Source: Cydia pomonella
Taxonomy: Eukaryota > Arthropoda > Insecta > Lepidoptera > Tortricidae
Direction: 5' to 3'
NCBI RefSeq assembly: GCF_033807575.1
Contig: NC_084727.1
Span: 3,844,001-3,908,000 of the forward strand
Length of the DNA: 64,000 nucleotides
Under the pieces are notes generated by a model. The model ran no database searches and was not told where the DNA came from. It worked only from the letters and a program-made list of their open reading frames with translations. This document shows positions 33,301 to 48,300 of the stretch, in pieces. How positions within the stretch are numbered: the stretch's first letter is position 1; each line of letters starts with the position of its first letter. The position numbers and the translations under genes are program-made.

Positions 33301-36300
33301 AATATTTTGAATTTTTCGTGTTTTTCAGGTTTAATTTCCAAAATATCGATCCTAGAAGAAAAATTGTGAGGACCAAACTTGTAGAGAATCAAATTTCCTA
33401 CAATTTCTGTCCTCACGGTTTTACTGTAAAATAAGAAATGGCAGAGTTATTCAAGAAAAACCGTTTTTCGAATATACACAGGAGCCTGATTCAGTCTACT
33501 TTTTGAATTTACACTCCCAGAAAAATTATTTATTTGCATGAACACGGTACAATTACAGATATTAAAATTTTAAATAGGTCCATCGTATTCAACCTGCATA
33601 CAGGTGTGCAAATAGTACATACAAGTACAACATGCAATGTGCTATTAGAAGTATTAGAACAAATTAAATTATTTTTAGAAAATATTTTAATTTGTTTCGA
33701 TTCCAGCCTGGGGCACTGGACGCCTTGGTCACTTTTTCTTAGTATATGACATTTATTTCAGTTTATGCAATGTGCTGCTGAGAGCATCGTTTACTTACTA
33801 AATGCAATACTTATTAATTATATTTATCCTAGTACTCCTTAATACTATAAAAACACTTTGCTTGCAACCAGTTTGTCAACTTATTTTAAACGATTAAAAT
33901 AAAATATATTAATATTTTAGGACATCTTTACACAAATTGACTAAGTCCAACGGTAAGCTCAATAAGGCTTGTGTTGTGAGTATTTAGACAACGATATATA
34001 TAATATATAAATACTTAAATACATAGAAAACACCAGATACATTAATTCGAGCTCGCGCGAAGAGTTCCATAGGCCTGGTACTGCCACTTTATTTGATAAT
34101 ATATTTTTGACGACCTGTCTGGCCAAGTGTCTGCCTATGAAGCCAAATCAAGCATTCAAATACTGGTAAGGGCATTTATTTGTGTGATGAGCATGAATAT
34201 TTGTCCCTGAGTCATGGATGGACTTAAATACATTTCTATGTATTTAAGTATTTGTATATTATATATATATTGTTGCCTGAGTACCCACAACACGAACCTT
34301 CTTGGCTTACCGTGGGACTTAGTCAATTGGTGTAAGTATGTCCCTACAATATTTATTTATTTATATTTATTGATGTATTTAGCTTCGTCTACAAGGTCTA
34401 CCTTTAATTTATTTTTATTTGTAATGATATCTGCTCAAATGTTGACGTGTTCCACCTTTAGAAGGTTCAAATTCCTTTGCCTTTAGATAGGCAGCCGCTT
34501 GAATCTTGTGTTATTTGCAGGTGGAGACGGAGGAGCTGACTGAGGCGGCGGTGAGCGGAGAGAAGAAGAAAGGTAGGTGCCACTTTTGCTTACAGCGCGG
34601 CAATGTCAGTATGGGGTTCGCAATAAAATGTCTGTCAAAAACACTCGAGAACTTCACAGTTACACTTACATGAAGGGGATTTTTAGAAAAAAATCTACCA
34701 TTTACTTTTTTCGAAAAACTATCATGTTTTTGTTTTTGTTTACTTCTACTCAGAATCATGATGACTGTAGATTTAAAAAGAAAAAAAAAACATTGTCCGA
34801 AAAATTGTTAGTTTCGGTGGGGCGAGTCTCCTTCGGCTTTTTCCGGCTCCGTTCGGCTCAGCATTGCTCCGAGTAATTATTAGGGTTGGCACAACTTGAT
34901 GTCCCTATACGTGCACGACCACAGATAAGATAATGACTTGAATTTTGACAACCCTAAATGGCCGAAAGGTATAGTACCATACATTAGAAAGGGATTCGTC
35001 CCTGAATCGCTGTCAAACTTCGGTTTTGTAGGTAGTGTCATTTCTGTACGGTAGTACTATTTATTCTGTGGTTTTGTGACGTATTATCACTTTATCACAT
35101 ACATTTTGTATGGACAGTCACAAAACTGACACACAAAATTTAAATGAAAAACGGAACTCTTTGTTTCAATCAATAGCCCCGTGATTCTAGTCGAAATAAA
35201 ACAAGCGTTGTTAGTTTTTCGAAAAAAGTAAATGGTACATTTCTTTAGGAAAACCCCCTTTTTGAACGCTTTATGTCATAAGCACAAACATCACTCAAAC
35301 GCCAAGCTCCCGGGCGCCAAGGTGCTAATGTAAACCTTACTCGACAGTGTGAAGGTTACTTTGACAGCGTCTGCCATAACACCTATAGCTGTCCTTGGCG
35401 CTGCGGACACAAGTTACGACGCCTTTAGGTGTTCTTGGCGTTCAAAAGGTTAAATATGTTTTTTTTTAAAGTTTAAAACAGTATTTTGCAAATACACGTT
35501 TGAATGGCCGGCGTTATGCTTGTTTCCAGGGTTTATTACTGGCCTGCAAAAGCGCAGTCGCCTCTGAGGAATGTGCAGTCGCCATCAGGAGGTGCCGAGG
35601 TGCTCAAAAATATCTGAACACGCACTATTAACGCCTCGACAATAGAGGTGTGTTCAGATATTTATGAGCACCTCGGCAACTCCGATATATCTGATGGCGA
35701 CTGTGCAACATAGGAATAGGAATCCTATTGTCGCATTATGTAATGTAGTTTTGCATTCCCTTGGACCACTATAACTTGGTTAACGACAAAATGGCTGATT
35801 TTTTTACCGTAGTGGAAATGCTTTAGAAACAAGGCTCCTGTAAACACATACCCCCTTATTCATAAAAATATACTAAAGTTACGATGCCGCTAATAATCGT
35901 TTTCCCTTTCCATCATACCAATAGGTCGGAAAGGGACAAACGATTATTGGCGCCGTCGTAGTACACGTTTATGAATAAGGGTTTAATATCAATATCAATC
36001 AGGTAGTGCAATTAAACCAAGAGCTAGAATATATTAAGTCCGATTGTGAAAAAGAACTGATATTTTCTAAATGTGAGGGGGAAATTCAAAGGCTGGTGGG
36101 GGGTAACAACACCAATGTTAAGCCTAGGAACACCACTACAAGGATCAGAAGTCGAACTGCGCTTAGTTATGCAGACACTATTCTACCTTCGTCTAGTAGT
36201 TCGTCTTCTATTCTGTCCTGGGGGCCTAGCCAAGCCAAATGAAAAGAAAATATGTATTGAGTTGACACGAAATCAAGTGATAACTTCCATAGAATGTTTA

Positions 36301-39300
36301 AGTTTTAATTGGCTTTTTCTATCATATCATCATCCTGCCCTTTTCTCAACTTCATTTCCCAACTTCATCTGTCCCGTGTTGTCAATGGTGGGATGTTTTG
36401 CGTCTTCAGGTCTCTTGACAGTGGACCACCAGGAAGCTGGAGCTCTGCCCCCTGCTCTTTGCTTGGTGGTGATATTGAGCACGGTTTTCACGGAATAGTT
36501 GTCGTGCCGTCTCATCACATCAACTATCTTTTCCTAACAACAATCAATATTCGACATCTTGGCTAGGTCCCCTGATTATCGAGGCATCTGGCAACGGGTC
36601 ATGGTTGGGGCCAGAGTAGTATGCTTTCCACGGCTAGCGATAGTTTAAGTTTATATAAATCAGGAAAACATGCTAAAACCATAAACACATAAATTGTGTG
36701 ATCCCATACTGACAATACCGCGCGTAGTACAGATTTGAAATGTGGCTACTGACGCCATATTGCACCACCACCATCGTAGTATTAGGTACTAAGGAAGTTA
36801 GAAGAACATTCCACGGAATAAAAACAGATCTAAAGCACAGAAGATTTACTCGCCTGCTTGCGTTTAGTATCAAATGTATGAACTCAATCACGGGCTGCAG
36901 TTAGTAGGAAATGTCGCAGGGATTCTGAGATTAGGTACTGCCATGGACCTAGAATGTTACGCTGCAATTATTTATGGAGATAAAAATAACCAATAGCATA
37001 CGCAATGACAATCAGAAACGACTACGTTCACGTTAAAGATTAAAACAATGACGACTTGAAATTAGTTTTTTGACAATTTCTTTGACTACATTAATTACTA
37101 ACTCTCGTTAAACATCTCAATAAGGCACAAGTACACACGGTAACGGGTGATAAATGGTCGATATTGTGGGTTCCTTTGAGTGGTTATTATAATAGAAACC
37201 CACGAGCAAGATTGCAGTTATTTATTGAATAATTAATCACAGAGAACGATCTTCGTATAATAATAACAATATCACTCGCGTCGGTTAGGCACGTATATCG
37301 CACTCGCGAGAGCGGCGAACGTAGGGACGAGAAGCGTGACCGCTCACTAGAAGTGTCTGGCTCGCACTGGCTGCCGAGCAGTGTTGTCACATACAATTTT
37401 GCCGAAGTGGTAGAACAGGGTGCAAAAATAGGTAGAAATGGGTGGTTTTAAAATGAAAAACAGGTAGATGTACCACTCAATAGCAAGTACGTTTTTATGA
37501 TTAAAAATGTGTATAGAAATTTTCAAATTATTTATGAGTATTTAATATTGTGATGTTAGTACACGTGTTTATTAAAGAAATCGAAACAAAAATGAGGATT
37601 TCTATTGTTTGTAGGTAATGAATCTGCTTGTATAATCTGTTTCTTTTGCAGGTTTTCATTACATCGAATCTAAACTTGGTAGAATTTAAGTAATGTTCCG
37701 TCACATATATTGAGAATTACTTACAATTGTACCATTTTGAAAAATAGGTAGATTTCAGGCCGAGGGAGGTAGATAGGTAGAACGCAGGCAAAATAGGTAG
37801 ATCTACCCAAAAGTTGGTAGATGTGACAACACTGCTGCCGAGTACACGCGGCGCTTGTAGGCGATTCCCGGAAACTAGGGATTGGCGAAGGGCCGCCGGT
37901 TTTAGTGATGGGAAACCGTGTCGAATATGAGTTCGCCTCAGTATTTAATACATCTGCGATAAAAGATAACCAATTTTACAAGCTTTTGTTTAATCGTAAC
38001 TTGACCTTTTAGTATTTATGTTAGTGTGGGTCAAATCTTGGAAGCTAAATTTGACCCACTTCCCATTATCCGATTGAGCTGAATGTCTTCATGTAAATTG
38101 GATGACAATGCAATATTATGATGACATGGAGCTGATCTGATGATGGAGACAGGAGGTGGCCATGGGAACTCTATGATAAAACAATGCGGGTTCGAATCTC
38201 GCCCGGTGACTAACTTATGTTTTTTTTTTTATATGTTCAAGTTTATATATAATTAGGGTTCCGTAGCCAAATGGCAAAAAACGGAACCCTTATAGATTCG
38301 TCATGTCCGTCTGTCTGTCCGATTCTGTCACAGCCACTTTTTTCCGAAACTATAAAAGCTATACTGTTCAAACTTGGTAAGTAGATGTATTCTATGAACC
38401 GCATTATGATGTTCACACAAAAATAGAAAAAAAACAATAAATTTTGGGGGTTCCCCATACTTAGAACTGAAACTCAAAAAATCTTTTTTCATCAAACTCA
38501 TACGTGTGGGGTATCTATGGATAGGTCTTTAAAAATGATATTGAGGTTTCTAATATCATTTTTTTCTAAACTGAAAAGTTTGCGCGAGAGACACTTCCAA
38601 AGTGGTAAAAAGTGTGTCCCCCCCCCCGTAACTTCTAAAATAACAGAATGAAAAATCTAAAAAAAATATATGATATACATTGCCATGCAAACTTCCACCG
38701 AAAATTGGTTCGAACGAGATCTAGTAAGTAGTTTTTTTTTAATACGTCATAAAAATTAAAAAAAATTTTTTTTTTCATCAAACCCATACGTGTGGGGTAT
38801 TTATGGATAGGTCTTCAAAAATGATATTTAGGTTGCTAATATCATTTTTTTCTAAACTGAATAGTTTGCGCGAGAGACACTTCCAAAGTGAAAAAATGTG
38901 TGTCCCCCCCCCTGTAACTTCTAAAATAACAGAATGAAAAATCCAAAAAAAATATATGATATACATTGCCATGCAAACTTCCACCGAAAATTGGTTCGAA
39001 CGAGATCTAGTAAGTAGTTTTTTTTTAATACGTCATAAAAATTTAAAAAAAAAAAAATTTTCATCAAACCCATACGTGTGGGGTATCTATGGATAGGTCT
39101 TCAAAAATGATATTTAGGTTTCTAATATCATTTTTTTCTAAACTGAATAGTTTGCGCGAGAGACACTTCCAAAGTGAAAAAATGTGTGTCCCCCCCCCCC
39201 TGTAACTTCTAAAATAACAGAATGAAAAATCTAAAAAAAATATATGATATACATTACCATGCAAACTTCCACCGAAAATTGGTTTGAACGAGATCTAGTG

Positions 39301-42300
39301 AATAGTTTTTTTTTAATACGTCAATAAATTAAAAAATTTTTTTTTCCATCAAACCCATACGTGTGGGGTATCTATGGATAGGTCTTCAAAAATGATATTT
39401 AGGTTCCTAACATCATTTTTTTCTAAACTGAATAGTTTGCGCGAGAGACAGTTCCAAAGTGGTAAAATGTGTGTCCAAAGTGGTAAAATGTTGAACAAGA
39501 TCTAGCAAGTAGATTTTTTTTAATACGTCTTAAATGGTACGGAACCCTTCATGCGCGAGTCCGACTCGCACTTGGCTGCTTTTTTTTTAATTTTTATTGT
39601 TTTAGACAAGTTTAATTTAGTAAAAAAATGTCTTTAAAATGAATTTAGTAAATAATAAGAGAAATTAACAATAGATGGCGTTACTCTGTGACAAGTGCTG
39701 TAAGGTTAAAATCGATTGTAAATAATAATAATTGTCAGTTCACATTTTACTTTTTAAGTTTATGTAGATTATCACCTATACACCACCATATTACAATAAA
39801 TAGTTATAACCGAGCAAAGCTCGATCGCCCAGGTACTTCCTTTGTTTATCTCGCTGTTTAAGTTAAAATACTCGCATCGAATATATCACAAGAAATTGTA
39901 TAAATTAAATAAAGCATCTCTCCAGCTATTCCCAATTCTCTTTCCTGATTAGTCGATTTATCGGAGCGTGCGTATGCACTCGTAGCCAATGAATGTGTAT
40001 AGGCAGAACTACTACATTGCTAAAAGGTTGCACACTTGTACTGTAAGCGATATATTCCTGGTATGAACGTCAGTTACATTCCCCATCATACTTACCCTCA
40101 TTGACCTTACCTACCGTGGCATAATTTTTTTTTTCTTGTTCTTCCTCGTTTTCTCATGACTGAGGGTCGACCCCATGAGATCGTTATTTTGTGCACCAAG
40201 GCTCTCCATTCTGCACGATTTTCCGCCTTCCTAAAACTATCCTATGTCCTTTCCCGACTTTAAACTATCTCCTTAATGAATTTCATCAAAATCGGTTAAG
40301 TGGTTTAAGCACAAAATGGTGGCAGACAGACTGTTCCTTTTGCATTTTTTTATTTTCTAACATATTACATAGGCCAAAATTGTTAAAGTGTATCTTTTTT
40401 TCTTATTATCGGTTTGTTTGTCTTTACCGGCCTCTAATTTCGCCTTAATTGGAGTAAAATAGAAAGGCACCTCCCCATTTGGGAACTTTGGTGTTCGAGT
40501 AGGCTCTCTGAGAAGGAACAACCTTCTCTCGTAATTCGCATAATCGATGCTTCTGATTTACCTCGAAAGTTTATGAATGACTATGACTGCAGATGCTTAA
40601 ATATGTCGTAACATACCAGATGGTGTGGCTACTATTAGCCGCACCAGCAGATCAGCTCTATTGCTGAAAATATTTCGTCTATCATGTTACTACTACGCTT
40701 GGTACATTGTCAATGATCAAGATTGATCGGTTCCAAAGCCCTTAATAAAAAAAAAATCTTAATCAAACTCATTTTTGTTACTGTGGGTATTTGCTTACTT
40801 GTTGGGGTTCCGTACCCAAAGGGTAAAACGGCGGCTCTCACCAGATGGTGTGGCTACTATTAGCCGCACCATCAGATCAGCTCTATTGCTGAAAATATAT
40901 TTCGTCTATCATGTTACTACTACGCTTGGTACATTGTCCCGTTGTCAATGATCAAGATTGGTCGGTTCCAATCCTTAATAAAATAAAAAATCTAAATCAT
41001 ACTCATTTTTGTTACTGTGGGTATTTGCTTACTTGTTGGGGTTCCGTACCCAAAGGGTAAAACGGCGGCTTTCAAAATCGTTGCAGACTTATCTTGGTCT
41101 AATTACCATAAAATATTGATGCAATAAACAATGTTTGAAAATTAGTTGTTGACATGGCCGCTACTGATATTTTATTTGACTGTTCATGACGTACACACAT
41201 AATTGCCATACGTAAGCTGCTTATGGTGACACTATTTCAGGGCCAAGCCAAATGGAATCTTGTCAGTCATTAACTTATTGTAACTTATTGTTAGACCTAA
41301 TTCCTACAGTACACGTTGATTCGACTTGTAGCGGTGGACAAAATGCAGATTGACATACGCCCTGAAATCAAAATTATTTGTAAAATAACATCAATTACAA
41401 CCAGAGGCGTATTTAAATATTTGGCGCCCCGGACCATCTAGATTCGTCCCGTCCCCTTAAATGATGATAATGTATTTCATTTAAGGAAAAAAACCTGTTT
41501 AGCCGATCTTCGCATGGCCCCGGATCATGGCCCACTTGGCTCTAGGGTAAATACGCCGCTGAATACAACTTAAAAAGTAGAATCAATTTAACGTTTACCA
41601 GTTGTTACTTTTTATCAATTTTTTTCAGGAGATATCTAGGGAAGTGGTGGCGCTATGCTATGTTGCATTGTAAACTTTTTTTTAATAAGCGTACCAACCA
41701 AAACGAAACGATACACTGCACTTCAAATCTGTACTACATTTTTTTCTATGCTTGTTTGGTGTTATTGTGATACCACGAGAAGGCAAAGCGATCTTCGATT
41801 TTGGAACCGTGTATCGTAATTCAGGCATGGTAACATTCACTATTAAACATGTATACGATGTTTTCGCAATTAAGGTCAGCGTGGGTAAGACCGGCATATA
41901 AAATGTATTGACCGCCATGGCGCAAGAACTCTCGTATTTGTAGGAATACGTACGTGGCTCAGATACAGAAAGCAAGAGCTTCACTCCTACTCTACAACTA
42001 GGTGGAGTGGGCGTTCAAACGCAAGAGTTGAAAGCGACCAAAGAGCTTGTAGACGGTATTCACCACATGGACCTTATATTAGATGATAAATTGTATACAT
42101 GTTTATAAGTAACTGTAATAACCCAGCCCTTTTTTCGAAACGTTATACCTTCTCGTGTTGTGTTTTGGCAGGCCACATGTATTTATATTCGCATTATTTA
42201 CGGACATATTCGGAACATATTTGATCTCACGACAAATTTTTGGTGAGTTTATCATCAAAATTCTGTTATCTGCAAAATTATGTACAAAAGTTGTACTTAG

Positions 42301-45300
42301 GTGATTTTATTTTGAAATTAACAGGTTTCGTTTCGAATTATACTTTAGGCATGCATCCACTTCGTTGTACTTTAGAAACTATTTTTCTTTTGACATAGGA
42401 TTTTTTAAAATCCTTTTTACTTTAACTTGAACCTCTATGAAAACGCCTTCGACTTTTTCTGTTGGCGACGAAAAGTGATATATTTACTTGGGATACAAAA
42501 CTTTAACTCGTTCTTATATGTATACTTCGAAAAAAGGGTTATTAGTCGATTTAATCTTATATCGAACAGTGAAGACTTTTACCCCCAAAAAGGACTAAAG
42601 AAACTTCAGTAACCAAACCGCACATTCGATAAAGCAAAAATATGCACTGAACTAGGCTATCTGCACTGTTTTCAAGATTACGCGTGTAAGAACAAAACTG
42701 GGAATCAATCCCTACAAGATACCGACGTCAATGACCTTACGCCGTCATGCTCCTAATGTAAGAGTGAGACAAAGGCTGTTAAAGCGAGAATCATGGACAC
42801 GCCCCTTAACACATCTGTTGCGCAGTAACCTGTCTATGACTAAGCAAAAGCGCAGAGGAACGAAGACGAGATAAAAGTAATGTTTTTCTGTCTTCAGGCG
42901 TCAAGGCGCCGCGCGCGCCAAAGTTCCGCCTACGCGATGACGACTTTAAGAAGGAAGGCGACGCTTACCTCTGCACGCGCTGCGACAAAAAATACTACAA
43001 AATATTCTCACTACGCTTCCACGTCAAAACGAAACACTACAAGATCCCGCGCTACGTCTGCCAGTTCTGCTCTAAAGAATTCATGACTCTCGCCCCTCTC
43101 ACCGTCCACAAACTAGAGGAACACAACATAGACGATCGCTTCAAGTGTAACGCCTGTAAAGGCACGTTCAACACCAAAATACAACTGCGGAAACATATCA
43201 ACAATTTCCACATGTTAGGCGAAAAGTACAAGTGCGAGTTTTGCGAATACGAATCGTTTAGCTTCGAAGGTATGTACAAGCATAAATTCAAGCACAGAAC
43301 AGTCAAGGATTACCATTGCAAGTTCTGTAGGAAGTCTTTCTTAAGAAAAACTACTTTGGATCTTCATGAAAGGATACACACGGGTGATAGAAGGAAAGTG
43401 TGCTCTGTGTGCGGTCAGGCGTTCGTTCAGAAGGCTAGTTTGAACTATCATATGGCCAAATATCATCCTGAAGTGAACTTTTAGTGTATGAGCCAGTGAC
43501 TGTGTTTGTTTAAGGGACTATGGACTTTAAAGGTAAAGGAATTTTGTTTTATTTAGTTTTAACCTATTGTATTCAAGGCAATATTTTTCGCAGCTCCTTT
43601 TAGGGGACTTTTGATGTGATTTTTGTAAACGTAAACTACATTTTTTTATAAATTATAATTTTATCAAAGCGATTTATATCCCATAAAGGTTGGTCGATTC
43701 TCAATTCTACGTCAATGCCATTATATCGAATGTGTACTGTCGCATAGGTTACACCCACATGGAAGCAAATTTTTAAATTTGTCAGTTCAATACGTGTAAG
43801 AAAGTGACATTATTGACACAAAATGTGTTTAAATTACAGGTCTCAAAATATACTTTCCAAAGAACAATATTAATAATAATCTATAACGCCACTGTTTTAA
43901 TACCTGAAGACTATATTTGGTCCAGCAGGATATTGCATTATACCATCTGTTCACTGTTAACAATTTTGTAGATATCGGTAGGATTAGGATAAAGACTGTC
44001 TGGATCAGAATTGCAATCTTTTGGGTGATTCATGCATCTCTCAGCAACGAAAACGACTCCTTGTTTATTGAGCTTCTTTCAAGTTAACCATTGACATATA
44101 TCTAAGGACGGGCTTTACGGGCATGAAGAATGGCGCTAGTTCAGTGGTGTCACTCACGAATTCGAGCCAATCGTGCAGTCTAACGCAACTAGTTGCGCTC
44201 AATCGCGCGCGTGATGCGAACTCATCACAAGCACGTTGGGGCGTTAGACTGCACGATTGGCTCGTCGAATTCGTGTGCACACGCACACCGTTGTACTGGC
44301 CCCATTCTTATTGCCCGTAAGGCCCGTCTTTTTAGATATACGAGTATGTCGATGGGTTTAACCATTTGAACGCCACGCTAGTGATTATATATTGATTACT
44401 TCACAAAATGTTTAGGTTTAACTCTGCCTACCCCTTGCCTGGCTCTTTGGAATGTTCTTAAGACCTATATAACTTTTGGACAAGATGTGATAACTGATAA
44501 CTAAAGTACGCGTTTAATTTGGATTCTGATCAATACAATGGTAAACTGTGCAATATACATTATTATTATACTAGAATAATTCCGCTGCTATTTTAAAGAA
44601 AGTTATTAGATTGATTTATTTTATATTTGACTTGTAAGTGATATTATTTTATACGACATTGTCATTCTTTTATACATTGCGTGTAATATATATAACGAAG
44701 CAGCACTTTTTCATAACCCATAAAGGGGCCCGCTGATTACCAGTTCGCCGGACAATATCGGCCTGTAAGTTATTCGCAAAAGCTGACGATCGCGAATAAC
44801 TGACAGGCCGATATCGTCCGGCGAACTGGTAATCAGTGGGCCCCTTTGTATCGTATAAAATTTATTGCGAGTTTATTCTTTTGCAACGTGCGTTTAGTGG
44901 CAAGTGTATGAACTCGCAATAAACACTAATCAATATGTAAACAGGCCCCAAAGTGTAGGCCTGCCACACTTATCCCTATTGACCGTAGGTAATTCCAAAT
45001 CTTACGCTGTAAACGTACGGTATTTACCGGAGTAAATCTGAAATTTTTACAAATTTAAAAGTTCTACGAAATCTAAATTAACACTTTGTTACTACGAAAC
45101 CTTTTTCTTGGATGTGATAATATTGGTTTCTGAAATTTTTCTATTGTTGACGATACTGGGAGTTAAAATTTTTGAACTACGATAAGGTGCATCGAAACAT
45201 TTTTCTTGAATGTAATTGTGTTCATTTCTTAATCGCCAAGGAGCAAGACTTCTTTATTTTTATATTGTTGACGATATTTATCATAGTTAACATTTATCAA

Positions 45301-48300
45301 CTACGATAAGGTGCATTGGGGTAACTTCGATGATGGGGTCATTTTATTAATCAGTAATATCTACTAAACCAGAAAGAAGCATTTCATACTTTGACAACAC
45401 TTACGCTACTGCGATGCTTACCAAGCTATTTTTAATTTTGAAGAAAAAAAGTGTCTCCAATTTTTCATAGAAATTTTGGGTGTCAGCTTTGTGACTGTCC
45501 ATACAAAATGTATGTGAAAATGCATCACAAAACTGTACATTTTTTCAGGCACTTTTTTCCCGGTTTTTTCGGAAACAAGGAAATGGTTTTTTTTAATCAG
45601 AAATGCCCAGATATTCTTTGTTTTCAACATTAACCCGTGTTCGAAGTTAATCCAATATATGTCAAGTATAGTCAACAGCACTAAATATGTCGTGTTTTTG
45701 TAAATAACATATACCCGTCAATATCATGAACTAATCAATTTGTATTAAAAATCTTGCATACACTGTTTTTATATTTTAATTCTATTGAATGATAGCTTAG
45801 ATTATTTCGCGTAAAACATCACTATTAAGTACATTATTTTTAAGTTTAAAAACATATTGAAAATACGTAATAAATTGTACATTGTACATAGGTATATAAG
45901 ACTGTTAATTTTATTATGTAGATATATAGTTATTATACATACATAGTATGACATGTTTCTTTTATTTTAAACCTACCTTGTTATTTTTACCCTAAACTCA
46001 TTAGTCATAATGAAATTCCACTCGAAATTTTCTAAGAACATAAAAATACATTTTTAAATGCAATCATCTCGTCCTTGTCGTGATACGACCTGTAGGAACT
46101 TCATATCTTCTATAAGAGAGTTATTTCACTAATTTCGCGAAGAATGTTTACTCTATTTTATCACACATTTTATTCCTTTACAAGTGTATAACGTTGTAGT
46201 TGTAGCTACTCGGGAACTGTTCCATAGCCATATATACATTTAACTCTTACACAAACTAGCAACCGAAATCGCCCACCTGTATCGAAATTATCAGGCCAAC
46301 CAACATTGAAATATATACTTCCGTTTTTCCTCAAGATGTGTTACTCAGTGAAACCTAAACAGCCTATGACGCCCTGTTTCTTTTCTAGGAAGGCCACCAC
46401 GAGCCAATTATTACACACTGACACCGGACAACAAGTACGCATGCAACGAATGCGAGAAATCATTCCTCTCCCAACCGCTCGTCTCTCAACACTACCGCTT
46501 CGTCCATCTCAAAAAACGACCTAGAGAACGAAAATGTCCACACTGTGACGCCAAAGTCCCAGGGTATTTAAGAGCCTATCACTTAGAGGAAGCCCATGGA
46601 ATACCAGCGCCGACTTGTGGAGTATGTAACAAGAAATTTCGCTTTCCATGCCAAGTCCTGGAGCACCAAAAGAAAGTTCACATGGGAGAGAAAACCGTTA
46701 ATTGCAAAATGTGTTCAAAAAGCTTCTTCAACAATTTAAGCTTAAGACTGCATATGGCGACGCATAGTAGTGTTAAGAAATATAAATGCGATGAGTGTAA
46801 CAGGGAGTTTCGGTGGGAGAATAACTTGAAAGATCACGTGAAGATTCATACTGGAGATAAAAGATACACTTGTCCGGTGTGTGATAAGGCGTTTGTACAG
46901 AAGTCCACGCTGAAACAGCATGCGCTGAGGAATCATAGAGGAGTCGATGTTCACCATACGAGATAACCTTATTCTAAAATGAAAGTGTCTTGCTAGTTAA
47001 GCAACAAAGTATGAAAATATCGTCTTTATATGCCGCGAACACTTGATGCGCGTGAAGACCAATGGCATTTTGCAGCCACGTTATTTAGGTCAAGTGTCAA
47101 AATCGGTTTGCATGTCGCGACGGTACAAAGCCTAGGCCTATTGAAAGAGAAGACTAGAAAAAAAGTTACAGTGCTGTAGATCTGAATAATTTGGATTGCC
47201 CAAATGTAACCGTGTGTGTGTGGCTCTGAGTTATGTCTCTAAAACTGTGAACAATTAAAACGGAGTGTGAAGTAGATTGAATAAATCAGTTAATTACATT
47301 ATATGTCATTTTTATTTATTTTTCGCTAGTCGAAGTATCGGTTTTTTTTACAATTGAAAACGTCTATTAAACTGCTTACAAATGAATAAGCCAATCAAGA
47401 GCCTCAGGAACCGATGCCATTTCACCTCTCGTTCTTTTCTAGGGCCCAACAACAATTTTACGCTCACATTGGAAGACGACGGTTCCGAAACATACACTTG
47501 TGACGAATGCGGTAGTGGCTTCAAGAAACGGAACCACTTTAGCCAACACTACAGGCATGTTCACCTCAAGCTTCGCCCTAAGCTTCGCTCCTGCTATCTC
47601 TGCCACCTCAAGGTCCCCGCTCACATGCGAGCGTTTCATCTAGAAACCGTTCATGGCTGGCCGGCCCCCTCCTGCGGCGCTTGCGGCAAGAAATTCGCCT
47701 ACCCCTTCCAAGTACTAAAGCATCAGAAAGTCGACCACATGGGTGAAAAATCTCACACCTGCGAAGTATGCAGCATGCAATTCGCTTCGAAATACAGATT
47801 GAGCCAGCACGCTATCAAGCATACGGAGCTGCGAAAACACAAGTGCACGTTCTGTGGGAAGGCGTTTAGATGGAGGAACAACTTGAAAACGCATATCATG
47901 ATACATTTGGATGATAGGTCGTTTGTGTGTCCGGTGTGTGGGGAGGGTTTCGTTCAACAGAGCAGTTTGAAGTATCACATGTCTAAACGACATCCTGATA
48001 CATCGTAATCTTTAGGGTAAGCAAGAGAATCTTTTGGGTACCGCGCCGGCGAATGTTGAAACCCGTTCGAATCCGGCCTTAGGCACTGGAAGCCTTGGTC
48101 ACTTTCTTGCGTATACAGTTTATAAGCTAGGAAAGATTATTCTATAAAGTGAAGAAGTACTAATAAATCTAATAATATCGTAGACGTAACGTATTGATAA
48201 ACCTCATGGTAACACGATGATATTTCTGGCCTCGAACGTCAGGTGCAATTTAAAGTTTCTTCTTGTAAAAACATTTTGGTAATTAGCCCAGGGGTGGTGC

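Larger units (their letters stand above)
34573..42897 (+). other. ZAD gene B intron 6 to the first cassette, 8.3 kb, repeat-filled
   Basis: This is the common intron separating the shared exons from the cassette array. Contents are the piggyBac-like MITE 35263-35453, hairpin MITEs 35573-35706 and 35853-35981, an unassigned ORF 36006-36242, hAT-like elements 37379-37834 and 41402-41561, the expanded repeat 38256-39585 and a two-copy tandem duplication 40617-41071. Bases 36243-37370 and 41570-42890 show nothing I can identify. No further zinc-finger exon or finger remnant is visible. Confidence 0.6.
43485..46388 (+). other. Spacer between cassettes A and B
   Basis: This spacer holds the cassette A 3' region, the hairpin MITE 44146-44296 and the long inverted repeat 44725-44846. 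A candidate AATAAA lies at 44920, far from the stop. Bases 44900-46380 show no gene, only AT-rich sequence with a small direct repeat 'aactacgataaggtgcat' (near 45175 and 45299). Confidence 0.55.

Noticed and set aside
36073..36566. Overlapping plus ORFs of 141 and 85 aa
   Set aside because: Low-complexity Ser/Leu/Pro content, frames overlap each other, and no family is recognised.
46306..46524. 72-aa plus ORF overlapping the cassette B acceptor
   Set aside because: Wrong frame. The exon reading from 46389 gives a continuous finger array.
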